Source of the DNA: Acinetobacter cumulans
GTDB lineage: Bacteria; Pseudomonadota; Gammaproteobacteria; Pseudomonadales; Moraxellaceae
Assembly (NCBI RefSeq): GCF_003024525.3
Contig: NZ_CP035934.2
Location: forward strand, 310,001-374,000
Length of the DNA: 64,000 nt
Direction: 5' to 3'
The notes beneath the pieces were generated by a model that was not told where the DNA came from, ran no database searches, and worked only from the letters and a program-made list of their open reading frames with translations. Below, one piece after another: positions 29,722-39,241 of this stretch. Within the stretch, counting starts at the first letter, position 1. Every line of letters starts with the position of its first letter. The position numbers and the translations under genes are program-made.

Positions 29722-30117
29722 CTATTTCACTTCATCCTGAGATGGTTTTTGATGAAATGCACGACGGCGCGTACGTTGCCAAGGCAACGGTCGGTCTAAA
29801 GCTTCAGGCACTTCGCCACCTTTTGAGCGTAAACGCAGGTGTAAAGCTGCTTGTGCCATTAAATTGGCAGAAACTGGCGCAGTGATGAAGGCAAAGAGTG
29901 TGAGTAGAAGTTCAGGAAAGCCAAACCGGCCTTGAAATGCAGAATAAATCATGGCTGCAATCAAGAAGCTACCGAGACCTAATGTACTTGATTTGGTCGG
30001 TGCATGTAGACGCATAAATAAGTCGGGGAGGCGGACCATGCCAATGCCACCCACCAACATAAAGAAAGCGCCACAAATGAGAAAGAACGAAACCAAGATT
30101 TCCATTAACAATTGCAT
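29722..30117 (-). CDS. mrpG: Mrp-type Na+/H+ antiporter subunit G
   Basis: This 131-residue membrane protein has three predicted helices and the MnhG/PhaG signature GGIGMVRLPDLFMRLHAPTKSSTLG. The basic, soluble tail is longer than usual. It is the last gene of the mrpACDEFG operon, 12 bases after mrpF, with AAGGAG before the ATG. Subunit G is part of the peripheral MrpEFG assembly of the complex. Confidence 0.93.
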   Translation of the reverse strand: MQLLMEILVSFFLICGAFFMLVGGIGMVRLPDLFMRLHAPTKSSTLGLGSFLIAAMIYSAFQGRFGFPELLLTLFAFITAPVSANLMAQAALHLRLRSKGGEVPEALDRPLPWQRTRRRAFHQKPSQDEVK

Positions 30118-30129
30118 GATGGTTGCTCC

Positions 30130-30405
30130 TTAATCGATCACATGGCCAGTGGTAAAGTAGCGTGCAAGCGCTGCTGTAGAAACAAAGCCTAGCATTGCAA
30201 CCAATAAAGCACCTTCAAATAAAGACGTACTTATCCAATAAATGCCCAAGATCACAATCAGGCAAGTCGCGTTTAGAAATAAGGTGTCGAGTGCTAAAAG
30301 GCGATCGACGATTGATGGTCCCATCACTAAACGGATGAGACATAAGAGCATAGAAATGGTCACTGCAATGAGGCAGATTCCAAGTGCATAAGGTAAGATC
30401 ATCAT
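30130..30405 (-). CDS. mrpF: Mrp-type Na+/H+ antiporter subunit F
   Basis: This 91-residue protein has three helices and the MnhF signature RLVMGPSIVDRLLALDTLFLN, containing the conserved Asp of the family. Its ATG overlaps the mrpE stop in an ATGA arrangement, with GGAG upstream. Confidence 0.93.
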   Translation of the reverse strand: MMILPYALGICLIAVTISMLLCLIRLVMGPSIVDRLLALDTLFLNATCLIVILGIYWISTSLFEGALLVAMLGFVSTAALARYFTTGHVID

Positions 30406-30923
30406 GCATGCTCTCCTGACTGAACCCCAAAAATTTGCATCAGTGGTTGTTCATAACGCATTTTGATGGTTTGAATTTCTGATTCAGTGTCATCTGTGCT
30501 AAGTGCATGAACCAAAATATCACCACGGTCTTGATCGATCCCTGCGGAGACTGTGCCTGGTGTGGTGGTAATGATCATCGCTAATAAGGTGTTAACTTCC
30601 TCATGTTGCGTTTCTAAAGGCACACGAAACCATTTTGGGTGCAATTTATCAGTCGGCCCAAGCACCAATTTAGCTACGTGGATATTACTGACAATAATAT
30701 CCCATAGCACCACAAGGCCTAATTGAATTGCCTTTACCCAATTAATATTGGGTGTACGGGCAATAAAGGGTTTGACTAAGTAAGGAATACCAATGGCGAG
30801 GATGACTGCCATGAGTAGTGATGCAGGATCAATACTGTGCGCCAACATCAACCAACTTAAGCCCGTGATGATGGAGACGAACGGATGTGGAAAACAGCGT
30901 TCTAGAAACGAGGTGTTTTTCAT
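30402..30923 (-). CDS. mrpE: Mrp-type Na+/H+ antiporter subunit E
   Basis: This 173-residue MnhE family protein has two membrane helices near the N-terminus and a soluble C-terminal domain with TTTPGTVSAGIDQDRGDILVHAL, the family hallmark. The start is taken as the ATG at 30923, 2 bases after the mrpD stop with GGAGG upstream. A TTG at 30929 would overlap mrpD. Confidence 0.93.
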   Translation of the reverse strand: MKNTSFLERCFPHPFVSIITGLSWLMLAHSIDPASLLMAVILAIGIPYLVKPFIARTPNINWVKAIQLGLVVLWDIIVSNIHVAKLVLGPTDKLHPKWFRVPLETQHEEVNTLLAMIITTTPGTVSAGIDQDRGDILVHALSTDDTESEIQTIKMRYEQPLMQIFGVQSGEHA

Positions 30924-30925
30924 AT

Positions 30926-32734
30926 TCAAGGTGCCTCCATCGGTTTGAGTTGGTCATTCTCTGGTTGTTCATCTGCTTGATGTTGTCCCTGAATTTGACG
31001 CTGTTTAAATTCTGAAATATGCCCACCTTTTAAGGTTTGCTCAGGAATTAAATATGGAATTAGATGTGCATTCGGGTCAACAACTTCACCGCCATATTTG
31101 GTCTCTGGAAGATTTTCTGGATCAAACGGTTGTACGCTAATCACTTCACCTGTTTCATCTTTTTTCAATAATAGGCCTTCATACAGGGCATTATTTTGAA
31201 TCTGTACCGCTGTGCTATGCGTATATTGATAGATGGGTGCGGCAAATGCCATATAGGCGATTAAGCCAGCCAGAAGGACATAAATGGTTTTATCGTTGCG
31301 CTTAGGTGCAATTGCGGGCAAGACTTGATAATTGGTATAGGCTTTTTCAGCAGGATTGTCTTCTGGTTGAGTCGCACGCCAAAAAAGAATAAAACCAACA
31401 CGTGTCATGGCTAAAATACTGAGTAAACTGACCAAAAGCACCACCAATATAATCAGCAATTGATATGGAGAGTTTGCAGTCGCTTGTAAGATAAAGACTT
31501 TACCTAAGAAGCCACTAAAAGGTGGCAACCCCGCCATCATCAGCGCAATAATAAAGTAGGTGAGTGCAACCACTTTGTGCTGTTTCATCTGTGGCGCAAT
31601 TTTAAAATGATCTTTAAATTCGCCACGCTGAGAGGTAATCCAGCCACAGAGCAAATAAAAGGCTGCACCAATGAGAGTACTGTGAACTAGATAATACAGT
31701 GCAGCGGCCCAAGCTTGTGTATTCATGAGTGATAGGGCAATTAAGATCGTACCGATAGACGATAAAATCATAAAGCCAACAAAGCGGCGCAGACGTTCTG
31801 CACCAATTGCGCCAATCACGCCATAAACAGAGGTGACTAAACCAATCACAAGTAATAAGGCTTGTAGAATGCTGTGGCTCACAGCATCATCAAATACCGT
31901 TCCATTAATACGTAAAATCGCATAAATGCCGACTTTGGTCATAATGGTAAATAATGCCGCAACGGGTGTAGTTGCTACGGCATAGGTTTTTGGTAGCCAA
32001 AAGCCCACTGGTAACATGGCTGCTTTAATGCCAAATACTACAAAGAGAAGTAATCCACCAGCAACAGCCAGACGATGCTGATCATTTTCTAATAAAGGCA
32101 TTAAACGTGCGACATCGGCCATATTTAGACTGCCGACACTGCCATAAATTAAGCCTAAACCAATTAAGAACAGTGCAGAAGCCAATAAATTAATGGTGAC
32201 GTAGTGAATACCCAACTGGAAGCGTGCTTTGCCTTGACCATGTAGGAGCAAGACATAAGATGCCATGAGTAGAATTTCAAAAAAGACGAATAAGTTAAAT
32301 AAGTCGCCTGTGAGAAATGCACCACATAAGCCCATCAATAAAAAATGGCACATTGCATGGAAGTAGCGTCCACGTTCATCCCATTCTTTACTGGCAAACC
32401 AAATCACTGGGAGGGCCAGTGCATAGGTTAAAACCAGCATAAATGCAGACAGTTGATCGAGTACCAAAACAATGCCGAATGGTGCTGCCCATTCGCTCAG
32501 ATTATAAATATGTACCTCACCTGTACTGGCAAGGATTAAATAATAAACTGAAATTAAAGCACCTAGAATGAGTGACAGTAAGCTGAGACCACGGCGCCAT
32601 GGTTGACGGCGGTCTTGTGCTAATGAACCAGAACCCGGGTTGCCGAGCAAGACCAACAAGAACGCTGTAAACGCAGGAATTAAAATACTAAAAATCGGTG
32701 TGTGTTGCGTAAAGAAGTGCATAAAACTAGTCAT
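30926..32734 (-). CDS. mrpD: Mrp-type Na+/H+ antiporter subunit D
   Basis: This 602-residue proton-translocating subunit is homologous to complex I NuoL/M/N, with about 14 helices. Visible are the family block LFVFFEILLMASYVLLLHG with its conserved Glu and the Lys in FGIKAAMLPVGFWLPKTYAVA. A soluble C-terminal extension of about 110 residues (from around 490, rich in Pro, Glu and Gln) goes beyond most MrpD proteins of about 500 residues. Its ATG overlaps the mrpC stop by one base. Confidence 0.93.
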   Translation of the reverse strand: MTSFMHFFTQHTPIFSILIPAFTAFLLVLLGNPGSGSLAQDRRQPWRRGLSLLSLILGALISVYYLILASTGEVHIYNLSEWAAPFGIVLVLDQLSAFMLVLTYALALPVIWFASKEWDERGRYFHAMCHFLLMGLCGAFLTGDLFNLFVFFEILLMASYVLLLHGQGKARFQLGIHYVTINLLASALFLIGLGLIYGSVGSLNMADVARLMPLLENDQHRLAVAGGLLLFVVFGIKAAMLPVGFWLPKTYAVATTPVAALFTIMTKVGIYAILRINGTVFDDAVSHSILQALLLVIGLVTSVYGVIGAIGAERLRRFVGFMILSSIGTILIALSLMNTQAWAAALYYLVHSTLIGAAFYLLCGWITSQRGEFKDHFKIAPQMKQHKVVALTYFIIALMMAGLPPFSGFLGKVFILQATANSPYQLLIILVVLLVSLLSILAMTRVGFILFWRATQPEDNPAEKAYTNYQVLPAIAPKRNDKTIYVLLAGLIAYMAFAAPIYQYTHSTAVQIQNNALYEGLLLKKDETGEVISVQPFDPENLPETKYGGEVVDPNAHLIPYLIPEQTLKGGHISEFKQRQIQGQHQADEQPENDQLKPMEAP

Positions 32735-33099
32735 TATGGCTCATCCTCACGCGAATCGATTGGTGGTATTTCTTCTTTAGAGTCAACGTGGTCTGTTCCT
32801 GTTTCATAACGGCTACGCAGCGCCAATTGCACAATAAATGCCGTAGTGGCAAAGCCGATAACAATGGCAGTGAGTACTAAAGCCTGTGGAAGTGGGTCAG
32901 TTGCTTTGGTGGTTTCAGTCAATACCGCTGGCGCATTGATTTGAATACGGCCCATGGCAAATAAAAATAAATTTACGGCATAACCAATCATGGCCAGACC
33001 AAGAACCACAGGGAAAGTACGTGCACGGAGAATTAAGTAAATGCCTGTTGCGGTCAGTAAGCCAATCGCAGAAGCCATTAGAAGTTCTAAACTGATCAT
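32734..33099 (-). CDS. mrpC: Mrp-type Na+/H+ antiporter subunit C
   Basis: This 121-residue NuoK-like subunit has three helices and the motif LGLAMIGYAVNLFLFAMG. The end is acidic. AAAGGA precedes the ATG, which lies 4 bases after mrpA. Overlapping genes through the operon indicate tightly coupled translation. Confidence 0.94.
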   Translation of the reverse strand: MISLELLMASAIGLLTATGIYLILRARTFPVVLGLAMIGYAVNLFLFAMGRIQINAPAVLTETTKATDPLPQALVLTAIVIGFATTAFIVQLALRSRYETGTDHVDSKEEIPPIDSREDEP

Positions 33100-33103
33100 G
33101 TGC

Positions 33104-35941
33104 TTATCCTTTTGGTACTGGGCCAGACATACTTGAGTGACGCGAATCGCCCAAGACGGAAATCATCAACATTGTGGCACCGACGACGGTGATATAAACA
33201 CCGACATCAAATAAGGCAGCCGTTGCTAAATGCATTTCACCAATGAGTGGTGGCGACACATAAAAATGTGCACTGGTCAGGAAGGGGCGACCAAAGAACC
33301 ATGCACCGATCCCTGTTAGGCCTGCAATCACTAAACCAATGCCAATCCAAACTTCGTATAAACGTCCTGATTTTGCTCTGAGCAATTTCTCGGCATGGTC
33401 TTGACCCAGTGCAATGTACTGAATTACCAAAGCTAAAGAAGTAATTAAACCTGCAATAAAGCCACCGCCTGGTAGATTGTGGCCACGTAAGAAAATGTAC
33501 AGGCTGATTACAAGTGCTAAAGGTAAAATCCAAGAGGCTGTAATACGGAACATCAGTGGTGATGGATTGAAACGATAGGTCAGGCCTTGTGTAATGCTAG
33601 TACCATGGGTACGCATACCGTCCATCAAGCACAGCGTGCCAATGGCAGCAATGCCTAATACAGTAATTTCACCGAAGGTATCGAATCCACGGAAGTCGAC
33701 CAAAATGACATTCACGACGTTGGTACCACCACCTAGTGGAATCGATTGTTGCATGAAGAACCATGAAATTGAATTATGATCGCGGGTCAAAATGAGCCAG
33801 CTGATCCATGCAATACCTGCACCACCTGCAATTGCAATCAGGGCATCACGCCAACGACGAGAAACACTCGACTCATAAGGTGTAAGCTGTGGTAAAAGCG
33901 ATAAACTCATGAGCAGTAGTACGGTAGTGACCACATCAACAGTGATTTGGGTGAGTGCAAGGTCAGGTGCAGAGAAGCAAACAAAGACCATGGTCACCAC
34001 AAGACCAACTGCACCACTAATCAGCACCGCTTTAATGCGTTCGTGGTGGAACCATAGCATCATCCAACACGCAGAGAACAACAATAACCAAAGTACAATC
34101 GCAATCAATGGCGCACTGGTTAGCTCACGCGTACCTGTCATTAAGCCTTGAGAAAAGAGCGGTAATGCCATCACAAAAATGCTAAACACTACAATCCACA
34201 TGAGGTAGCGTTGGAGTGAACCTGTTTCAGTGGCACGTTTAAATTTGCGTGAATTTAATAATAAATGTTTTAAGAACAGCTCAAATAGAACTTTACCTTG
34301 GAATTTTCCTAAAATTGGATCAAGGTCAATTTCTCGAATACGTCCGCCTTTGGCCAAGGCAAAATAGAAAATAATCCCTCCGACCAAAGCAATGGCACTC
34401 ATCAGTAATGGCAAATTAAAACCGTGCCAAATAGCCAGATGTGTACCTTCAAAGGCAAAATTTTGTGTACTGGCCTGTGCGGTACGATTAACAATATTTT
34501 CGACCAAGAGGGCAGGGAATAGCCCCACTAGAATACATAAAATGGCCAACAATGTTGCGGGTGCACGCATCCCAAAAGCAGGCTCGTGAGCATCTTTATT
34601 AGGCACTTGCTTGCCGATTGGGCCATCAAAAAATACGCCGTGAACCAAACGAATAGAGTAAGCCACGGCAAAAATGCCAGCAAAAGTCGCAACTACCGCA
34701 GAACCAAACATGATTGGACCCGTTAAATTTGCCAACAGTTCGGTAAAGAACATTTCTTTGGATAAGAAACCGTTGGTTAATGGTACGCCTGCCATCGAGG
34801 CTGCGGTAATCATGGTAAGGGTTGCGGTGAACGGCAGTAATTGCCATAGACCACTTAATTTGCGTAAATCACGAGTGCCTGACTCGTGGTCAATAATCCC
34901 AGCAATCATAAACAGCGCTGCCTTAAAGGTCGCATGGTTAATGATATGGAAAATGGCTGCGGCCACCGCCAAAGGTGAACCGATACCAAGCAAGCACACA
35001 ATAAGACCCAAATGACTAATGGTTGAATAAGCCAGTAGGCCTTTTAAATCTTCTTTAAAAATGGCGAAGAATGCAGCCATACAAAGGGTAAACAACCCGA
35101 TAAAGGTCACGAGATTATGGTAAAGCGCAGCTCCTGCAAAAATTGGCAGTAAACGGGCAAGTAAGAAAATACCTGCCTTGACCATGGTTGCGGAGTGTAA
35201 GTATGCAGAGACTGGCGTTGGTGCCGCCATTGCATTGGGTAGCCAAAAATGAAAAGGGAACTGCGCACTTTTGGTAAATGCACCCATGAGGATAAGTAGG
35301 AGCATTGGAACAAAGAGCGCATGACTTTGGATTAAGCCACCCATCGTTAAAATTTGATCTATTTCATAGGTGTCAGTGATTTGTCCGAGCAGGATAAATC
35401 CACCCAGCATACACAGCCCACCCATTCCGGTAATGGTGAGTGCCATGCGTGAGCCACGTTGTGCAGCCTCGTAGTTACTCCAATAACCAACCAATAAGAA
35501 AGAAGAAATACTGGTCAGTTCCCAAAACACTAACAGCAACATTAAGTTATTGGATAATGAAATCCCCAGCATGGCCGCCATAAACAACATAAGGAGCGTA
35601 TAGAGTTTGCTGAGTGAATTTTTTGGGCTGAGATAATAATAGGCATAGATAAAGATGAGTGTTCCAATGCCAGTAATGAGCAAAGAAAACAACAATCCTA
35701 ATGCATCTAAACGAAAACTCAGGTTCAGCCCCAGTTGCGGAAGCCAATGCCAAGTTTCTAAAATTACTTGACCATTAAAAACAGCTTTGGCTTGTGTCAG
35801 TAGTAGCGTGAGACTACTTAAACTGACAGCAATTGCCCCAAAGGCTGTCGCTCCTCGTGAGAATTGTTTCAGCCATGGGATAAGGATTGTGCCTAAAACT
35901 AAAGGTAACAAGATAATAATCGGCAGCACACTCGTATCCAT
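33104..35941 (-). CDS. mrpA: Mrp-type Na+/H+ antiporter fused subunit A/B
   Basis: This 945-residue protein is the largest Mrp subunit. The NuoL-like antiporter domain occupies about 1-500, with LLLVFWELTSISSFLLVGYW and FHFWLPNAMAAPTPVSAYLHSATMVKAG. The MrpA-specific region follows. The last about 150 residues match MnhB (YIFLRGHNLPGGGFIAGLI), so no separate mrpB exists. The complex exchanges cytosolic Na+ (or K+) for protons and supports alkali and salt tolerance. I chose the ATG at 35941. The frame is open to 36073, but that part is not family-like. A 5-bp hairpin TAGGC/GCCTA lies 10-23 bases before the ATG and covers the only AGG, suggesting restricted initiation. Confidence 0.92.
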   Translation of the reverse strand: MDTSVLPIIILLPLVLGTILIPWLKQFSRGATAFGAIAVSLSSLTLLLTQAKAVFNGQVILETWHWLPQLGLNLSFRLDALGLLFSLLITGIGTLIFIYAYYYLSPKNSLSKLYTLLMLFMAAMLGISLSNNLMLLLVFWELTSISSFLLVGYWSNYEAAQRGSRMALTITGMGGLCMLGGFILLGQITDTYEIDQILTMGGLIQSHALFVPMLLLILMGAFTKSAQFPFHFWLPNAMAAPTPVSAYLHSATMVKAGIFLLARLLPIFAGAALYHNLVTFIGLFTLCMAAFFAIFKEDLKGLLAYSTISHLGLIVCLLGIGSPLAVAAAIFHIINHATFKAALFMIAGIIDHESGTRDLRKLSGLWQLLPFTATLTMITAASMAGVPLTNGFLSKEMFFTELLANLTGPIMFGSAVVATFAGIFAVAYSIRLVHGVFFDGPIGKQVPNKDAHEPAFGMRAPATLLAILCILVGLFPALLVENIVNRTAQASTQNFAFEGTHLAIWHGFNLPLLMSAIALVGGIIFYFALAKGGRIREIDLDPILGKFQGKVLFELFLKHLLLNSRKFKRATETGSLQRYLMWIVVFSIFVMALPLFSQGLMTGTRELTSAPLIAIVLWLLLFSACWMMLWFHHERIKAVLISGAVGLVVTMVFVCFSAPDLALTQITVDVVTTVLLLMSLSLLPQLTPYESSVSRRWRDALIAIAGGAGIAWISWLILTRDHNSISWFFMQQSIPLGGGTNVVNVILVDFRGFDTFGEITVLGIAAIGTLCLMDGMRTHGTSITQGLTYRFNPSPLMFRITASWILPLALVISLYIFLRGHNLPGGGFIAGLITSLALVIQYIALGQDHAEKLLRAKSGRLYEVWIGIGLVIAGLTGIGAWFFGRPFLTSAHFYVSPPLIGEMHLATAALFDVGVYITVVGATMLMISVLGDSRHSSMSGPVPKG

Positions 35942-36281
35942 TGTCGTGATTAGGCCTAAGCCTAGAGTGAATCTCAATCTTTCAAGGACTGGAGGACCGC
36001 AAAGAGTAGCCCAAAACTTAATCTTGAAAGCATTTATGTGTTTAAAAATATAAAGTGCTGTATTGCGCAGCAAATAATCGATAGCAAATTCCGATTTTAA
36101 TATGAAATTTGCAAGTAAAACCGATCATATTACAGGCAATGCACAACTTCAATCTTTTTATGCAAGAGAAGGTCATTATATACCGCATGCTTCAGTGCAT
36201 GGGGTGGTGTATTGTACAGTCCGCAAGGCATTTTGGCCGTATTGTAAATGTTAAACTCAAAGTGGCTTGATGGCTTTGGAT
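35942..36281. other. 340-bp gap upstream of the Mrp operon
   Basis: This holds the mrp promoter region and the end of the ATPase transcript. A hairpin TAGGC-CTAA-GCCTA (35951-35964) precedes mrpA. A 50-codon plus-strand frame (36102-36254) lacks a ribosome-binding site and is probably not a gene. I see no clear terminator for the ATPase gene that ends at 36282. Confidence 0.4.
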
Positions 36282-37676
36282 TTAGAGCAAATGTTGTTGA
36301 TTGGAATTGTCATCTTCAAATTGTAAGCGTTGTATAAGTTCTAAACGCTGTTGTTCATTCAGTTGTTCGCTAATTTGATTCACTAGACTTTGGATCGGGT
36401 TAACGTCGGGTTGTAAGATTTCGATAGGCAGAGGAGTAGCATCCTCTGTTTTAGGGTGATCTTCTAAATGTAGACTTGCATAAATATGTTCAAATTGCTG
36501 TTGCCATGCTTCAGGATGAAGACTGTATAGCTGTTTATTTTCCAATTTTAAACATTGAAAACGTGATGCGCGCTCTAAAAGTTCAGGGCGTTCGCCTGTA
36601 GCGAGAATTTGTAAGCGCGGAAAGGCTTGATGTAAACGCTCTAAAATTACAGCTGCCATATTGCCATCCAATTGATAATCAATGGCATCAATCATCAATA
36701 CACCATCACCCTCATCGCAAGGATAGAGGCTGGCAGGGTTTAATAGACATAAGCGTCGAACGATATCGCCAATCAGTGCAACAAGATTGCGGATGCTGTT
36801 GGAGAGTTGCTGAAACATCATGATTTGGCCGTCATAATTCACCATAAACTGTAGCTTTGGGTGATATTGCAACCAAACATTGCTGATTTCAGGTAATACG
36901 ATACGAATGGCATGTCTTAAAGCCGCCAGAGCAGGCGCGTGCATTTCACTATGCGCTTGAAGTAGTCGTTGTTCTATAAAGTGTTGTGATTTATCTGACT
37001 CAGTTGCAGTTTGGCTTTTGGCTAAAATCTGTTGGACCAATTGCGCACTTTGAGCATTTTCAATATCACTTACTTCACGGAACCATTCAAAGAAACGGCT
37101 AAACGTTGTAAATGGAATAGCCGAAACTTCGTAAGCATAGGCGGCCTGAAAAATTGCTGGATTATTTTTATTTAGCAAATTCACATCATTGACAAAGCGC
37201 TCTGCGGGGTAATAAGCAATTAAAGGCATGCCCAAAAGTGGGTCATCACGCATGGCACGTTGATAGATCAGCACCAAATCTTCAAGTTGTTGGGTATCTA
37301 CCTTACTAATGCCAATACCTTGGCTATTGATGGTTTTGTACAGTTGCCAACGACACAGCTGAGGATCTTCACTGCTTGTATCTGGGCTTTCTGGAAAATG
37401 CCCAATATCTTCTGGAAAGCGAATTTGAATATCAATTTTAGACTGCAATCGCGTGAGCATAATATCTTGATCAAGCATCACGACGCCTGCTGTGCGCAGG
37501 TCTTTATAGCGGGCCGCAAACCATGTGAGTGCTTGATAGCTCAGACGTAAAAGAGAGGTTTTACCACTACTTTGCTCGCCTAAAATTAAGCTAATAGGCA
37601 GGTCGTGGTAATTAAATTCGGCTTTTAGGTCGGTAAAGTGTAAAGCGTGCTTAAGTTGAATTGATTGTATTTTCAT
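36282..37676 (-). CDS. COG3950-like ATPase with degenerate catalytic motifs
   Basis: This 464-residue protein has an ABC/SMC-type head. Walker A GEQSSGKTS is intact at 33-41, the block YYPAERF follows near 175, and LSNSIRNLVALIGDIVRRL (from 291) matches the signature LSDGYRxxLALVxDIAxR of 'ATP-binding protein involved in virulence' relatives, but with NS for DG. Walker B reads VLMIDAID (326-333), with Ala331 where the catalytic Glu is expected. The switch histidine region is LATGERPEL instead of xTTHSPxV. The protein may bind ATP without normal hydrolysis. The C-terminal about 80 residues are charged and helical, with no nuclease or TOPRIM motif that I can see. It follows the UvrD-like helicase gene by 44 bases, so a joint role in DNA repair or defence is possible. 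The function is unknown. Confidence 0.75.
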   Translation of the reverse strand: MKIQSIQLKHALHFTDLKAEFNYHDLPISLILGEQSSGKTSLLRLSYQALTWFAARYKDLRTAGVVMLDQDIMLTRLQSKIDIQIRFPEDIGHFPESPDTSSEDPQLCRWQLYKTINSQGIGISKVDTQQLEDLVLIYQRAMRDDPLLGMPLIAYYPAERFVNDVNLLNKNNPAIFQAAYAYEVSAIPFTTFSRFFEWFREVSDIENAQSAQLVQQILAKSQTATESDKSQHFIEQRLLQAHSEMHAPALAALRHAIRIVLPEISNVWLQYHPKLQFMVNYDGQIMMFQQLSNSIRNLVALIGDIVRRLCLLNPASLYPCDEGDGVLMIDAIDYQLDGNMAAVILERLHQAFPRLQILATGERPELLERASRFQCLKLENKQLYSLHPEAWQQQFEHIYASLHLEDHPKTEDATPLPIEILQPDVNPIQSLVNQISEQLNEQQRLELIQRLQFEDDNSNQQHLL

Positions 37677-37720
37677 AAGACACCTGTTTCTGGCTGGAGC
37701 AGGTTATCGGGCGACAGGTC

Positions 37721-39223
37721 TTAGCTCACAGCTTGGCGCAGTGATTTCGGCATTTCTCGTTTTAATATCTGCACCAAATCATAAATATGATGGATGTTTA
37801 AGCTTACTTTAGCACGTGTACAAGCCACGTAAAGTAATCTTAACTCTTCATCACTAATTTTATAGTCTTTCTCATTAAGTCGAAATTGGTAGTCGTCTTC
37901 TATATGAACCCGATCCCACTCTAAGCCTTTGGCTTTATGGGCGGTCGAAATAATATAGTCGGCTTGCTCAATGGGGGTGATTTTGGCCAAGGCGCGCTTT
38001 AAAGGATCTGTACCATGATCATCAACCAGTTTGACTAAAGGCTTAATGTCGCTACCGTCATTGGTTTCACAGTACTCGTGTACATCATGCCAAGAGTTAA
38101 ACCATGCCAATTCAGGTACATCCACGACACGCTTACCTTGTTTTAACATGGCTGCTGCATCGACAAAACGATTAAGCTTGGCATGGTCGGCTTGTAAACT
38201 GACTTTGTCACCATGGACTAAGCCTGCCAATAAAAGTTCCATTGCCCGTGCATTGGTACGACACAAAATAGCATCACGTTGCTTGGTATGGGGTTTGTTG
38301 ACTACTTTGGAATTGAGCAGGGGATTGCCGAGTAAGGGCACGGTTTCATGCAATGCACCTAAAATGGCATTGGCATTGAGTGCAATTTCTTCACCAAAAC
38401 GAAATGAAGTGGTGAGACGAGACTCAGGCAAAGGTAATTGCTGCATAGCATTGACTGCGCCACGCCATGCATAAATTTGCTGATGGGCATCGCCCACATA
38501 AATCACTTGCGTATTGCGCTGTTTGAGCAAAATGCCCAGCATCAGTGGGTCTGCATCTTGTGCTTCATCAAAGAGCACATAGTCTGCGGGAATATTAGGT
38601 TCAGACAATGCCCACAATTTTAAATAAATATCGTGCCCAATCCCTGCTTGATGGTGCGGGTCAATTGATTCTAACCAACGGCGTTCAACGGCAGGGTAAA
38701 GGTGTTTTTGTAGCGTATCGAGATCATCTGCATGTAACCAGCTAGGCGCTTGAATGTGGCGCGGTGCAGGGTACTGCGAACTGGTCGAGCAGAAATAGCT
38801 GACGGCATTGGCCACAAGGCTAGCCAAGCGAGAAGGCATCAGCACATATTGTTCATAACGCCCACCCATCATTCGACGTAGCGTAATTGGCGTTAAACGA
38901 TATTCTTTCGCGATGAAACTTGGGCTTAAACGAGGCAGGCGAAGCTTGTCTGTGACTCCACGTGGAACGCTACGAAAGGCCAAGGAGTGAAAAGTTCGAC
39001 AGTCGACATTACCATGAAACTTTTGCTGTGCTTCAGTTGCTATGGCTTTGTTAAAGGCCAAGTACATGCCACGTCTTTGTGGCATGGCCTCACTGATCAT
39101 TTGTAAAGTTGTGGTTTTACCTGTGCCAGCATAGGCAATGACTTTAAAAGATTTCCCCAGCCGTGCGTTATCTATCGCAGTGGCTTGCTCATAGGTTGCG
39201 CTCGGCTTTTTGGGATTGGTCAC
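37721..39223 (-). CDS. Compact UvrD/Rep-family superfamily 1 helicase
   Basis: The 500-residue product has the full SF1A motif set: Q-motif region YEQATAID, motif I AYAGTGKTT (30-38), II VLFDEAQDAD, III VGDAHQQIYAWRGA, IV LTTSFRF, V STAHKAKGLEWDRV and VI LLYVACTRAK. It is much shorter than UvrD/Rep (about 700 residues), so the 1B/2B insertions are reduced, resembling Fbh1-like and phage/defence-type helicases. It should unwind DNA 3' to 5' (family knowledge). It starts 18 bases after hisIE and precedes the degenerate ATPase gene, so the three genes probably share a transcript. Confidence 0.88.
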   Translation of the reverse strand: MTNPKKPSATYEQATAIDNARLGKSFKVIAYAGTGKTTTLQMISEAMPQRRGMYLAFNKAIATEAQQKFHGNVDCRTFHSLAFRSVPRGVTDKLRLPRLSPSFIAKEYRLTPITLRRMMGGRYEQYVLMPSRLASLVANAVSYFCSTSSQYPAPRHIQAPSWLHADDLDTLQKHLYPAVERRWLESIDPHHQAGIGHDIYLKLWALSEPNIPADYVLFDEAQDADPLMLGILLKQRNTQVIYVGDAHQQIYAWRGAVNAMQQLPLPESRLTTSFRFGEEIALNANAILGALHETVPLLGNPLLNSKVVNKPHTKQRDAILCRTNARAMELLLAGLVHGDKVSLQADHAKLNRFVDAAAMLKQGKRVVDVPELAWFNSWHDVHEYCETNDGSDIKPLVKLVDDHGTDPLKRALAKITPIEQADYIISTAHKAKGLEWDRVHIEDDYQFRLNEKDYKISDEELRLLYVACTRAKVSLNIHHIYDLVQILKREMPKSLRQAVS

Positions 39224-39241
39224 TGCTTTATGCCTAGTTGC

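Noticed and set aside
36102..36254. 50-codon plus-strand frame upstream of the Mrp operon
   Set aside because: No ribosome-binding site, odd Cys/Trp-rich end, and it overlaps the probable control region; not supported as a gene.
36282..39223. A Gabija defence system (GajA/GajB)
   Set aside because: The helicase resembles GajB in size, but the ATPase has no visible TOPRIM/OLD nuclease part, has degenerate catalytic motifs, and the locus sits in core genome after hisIE. Kept only as an unexplained pair.
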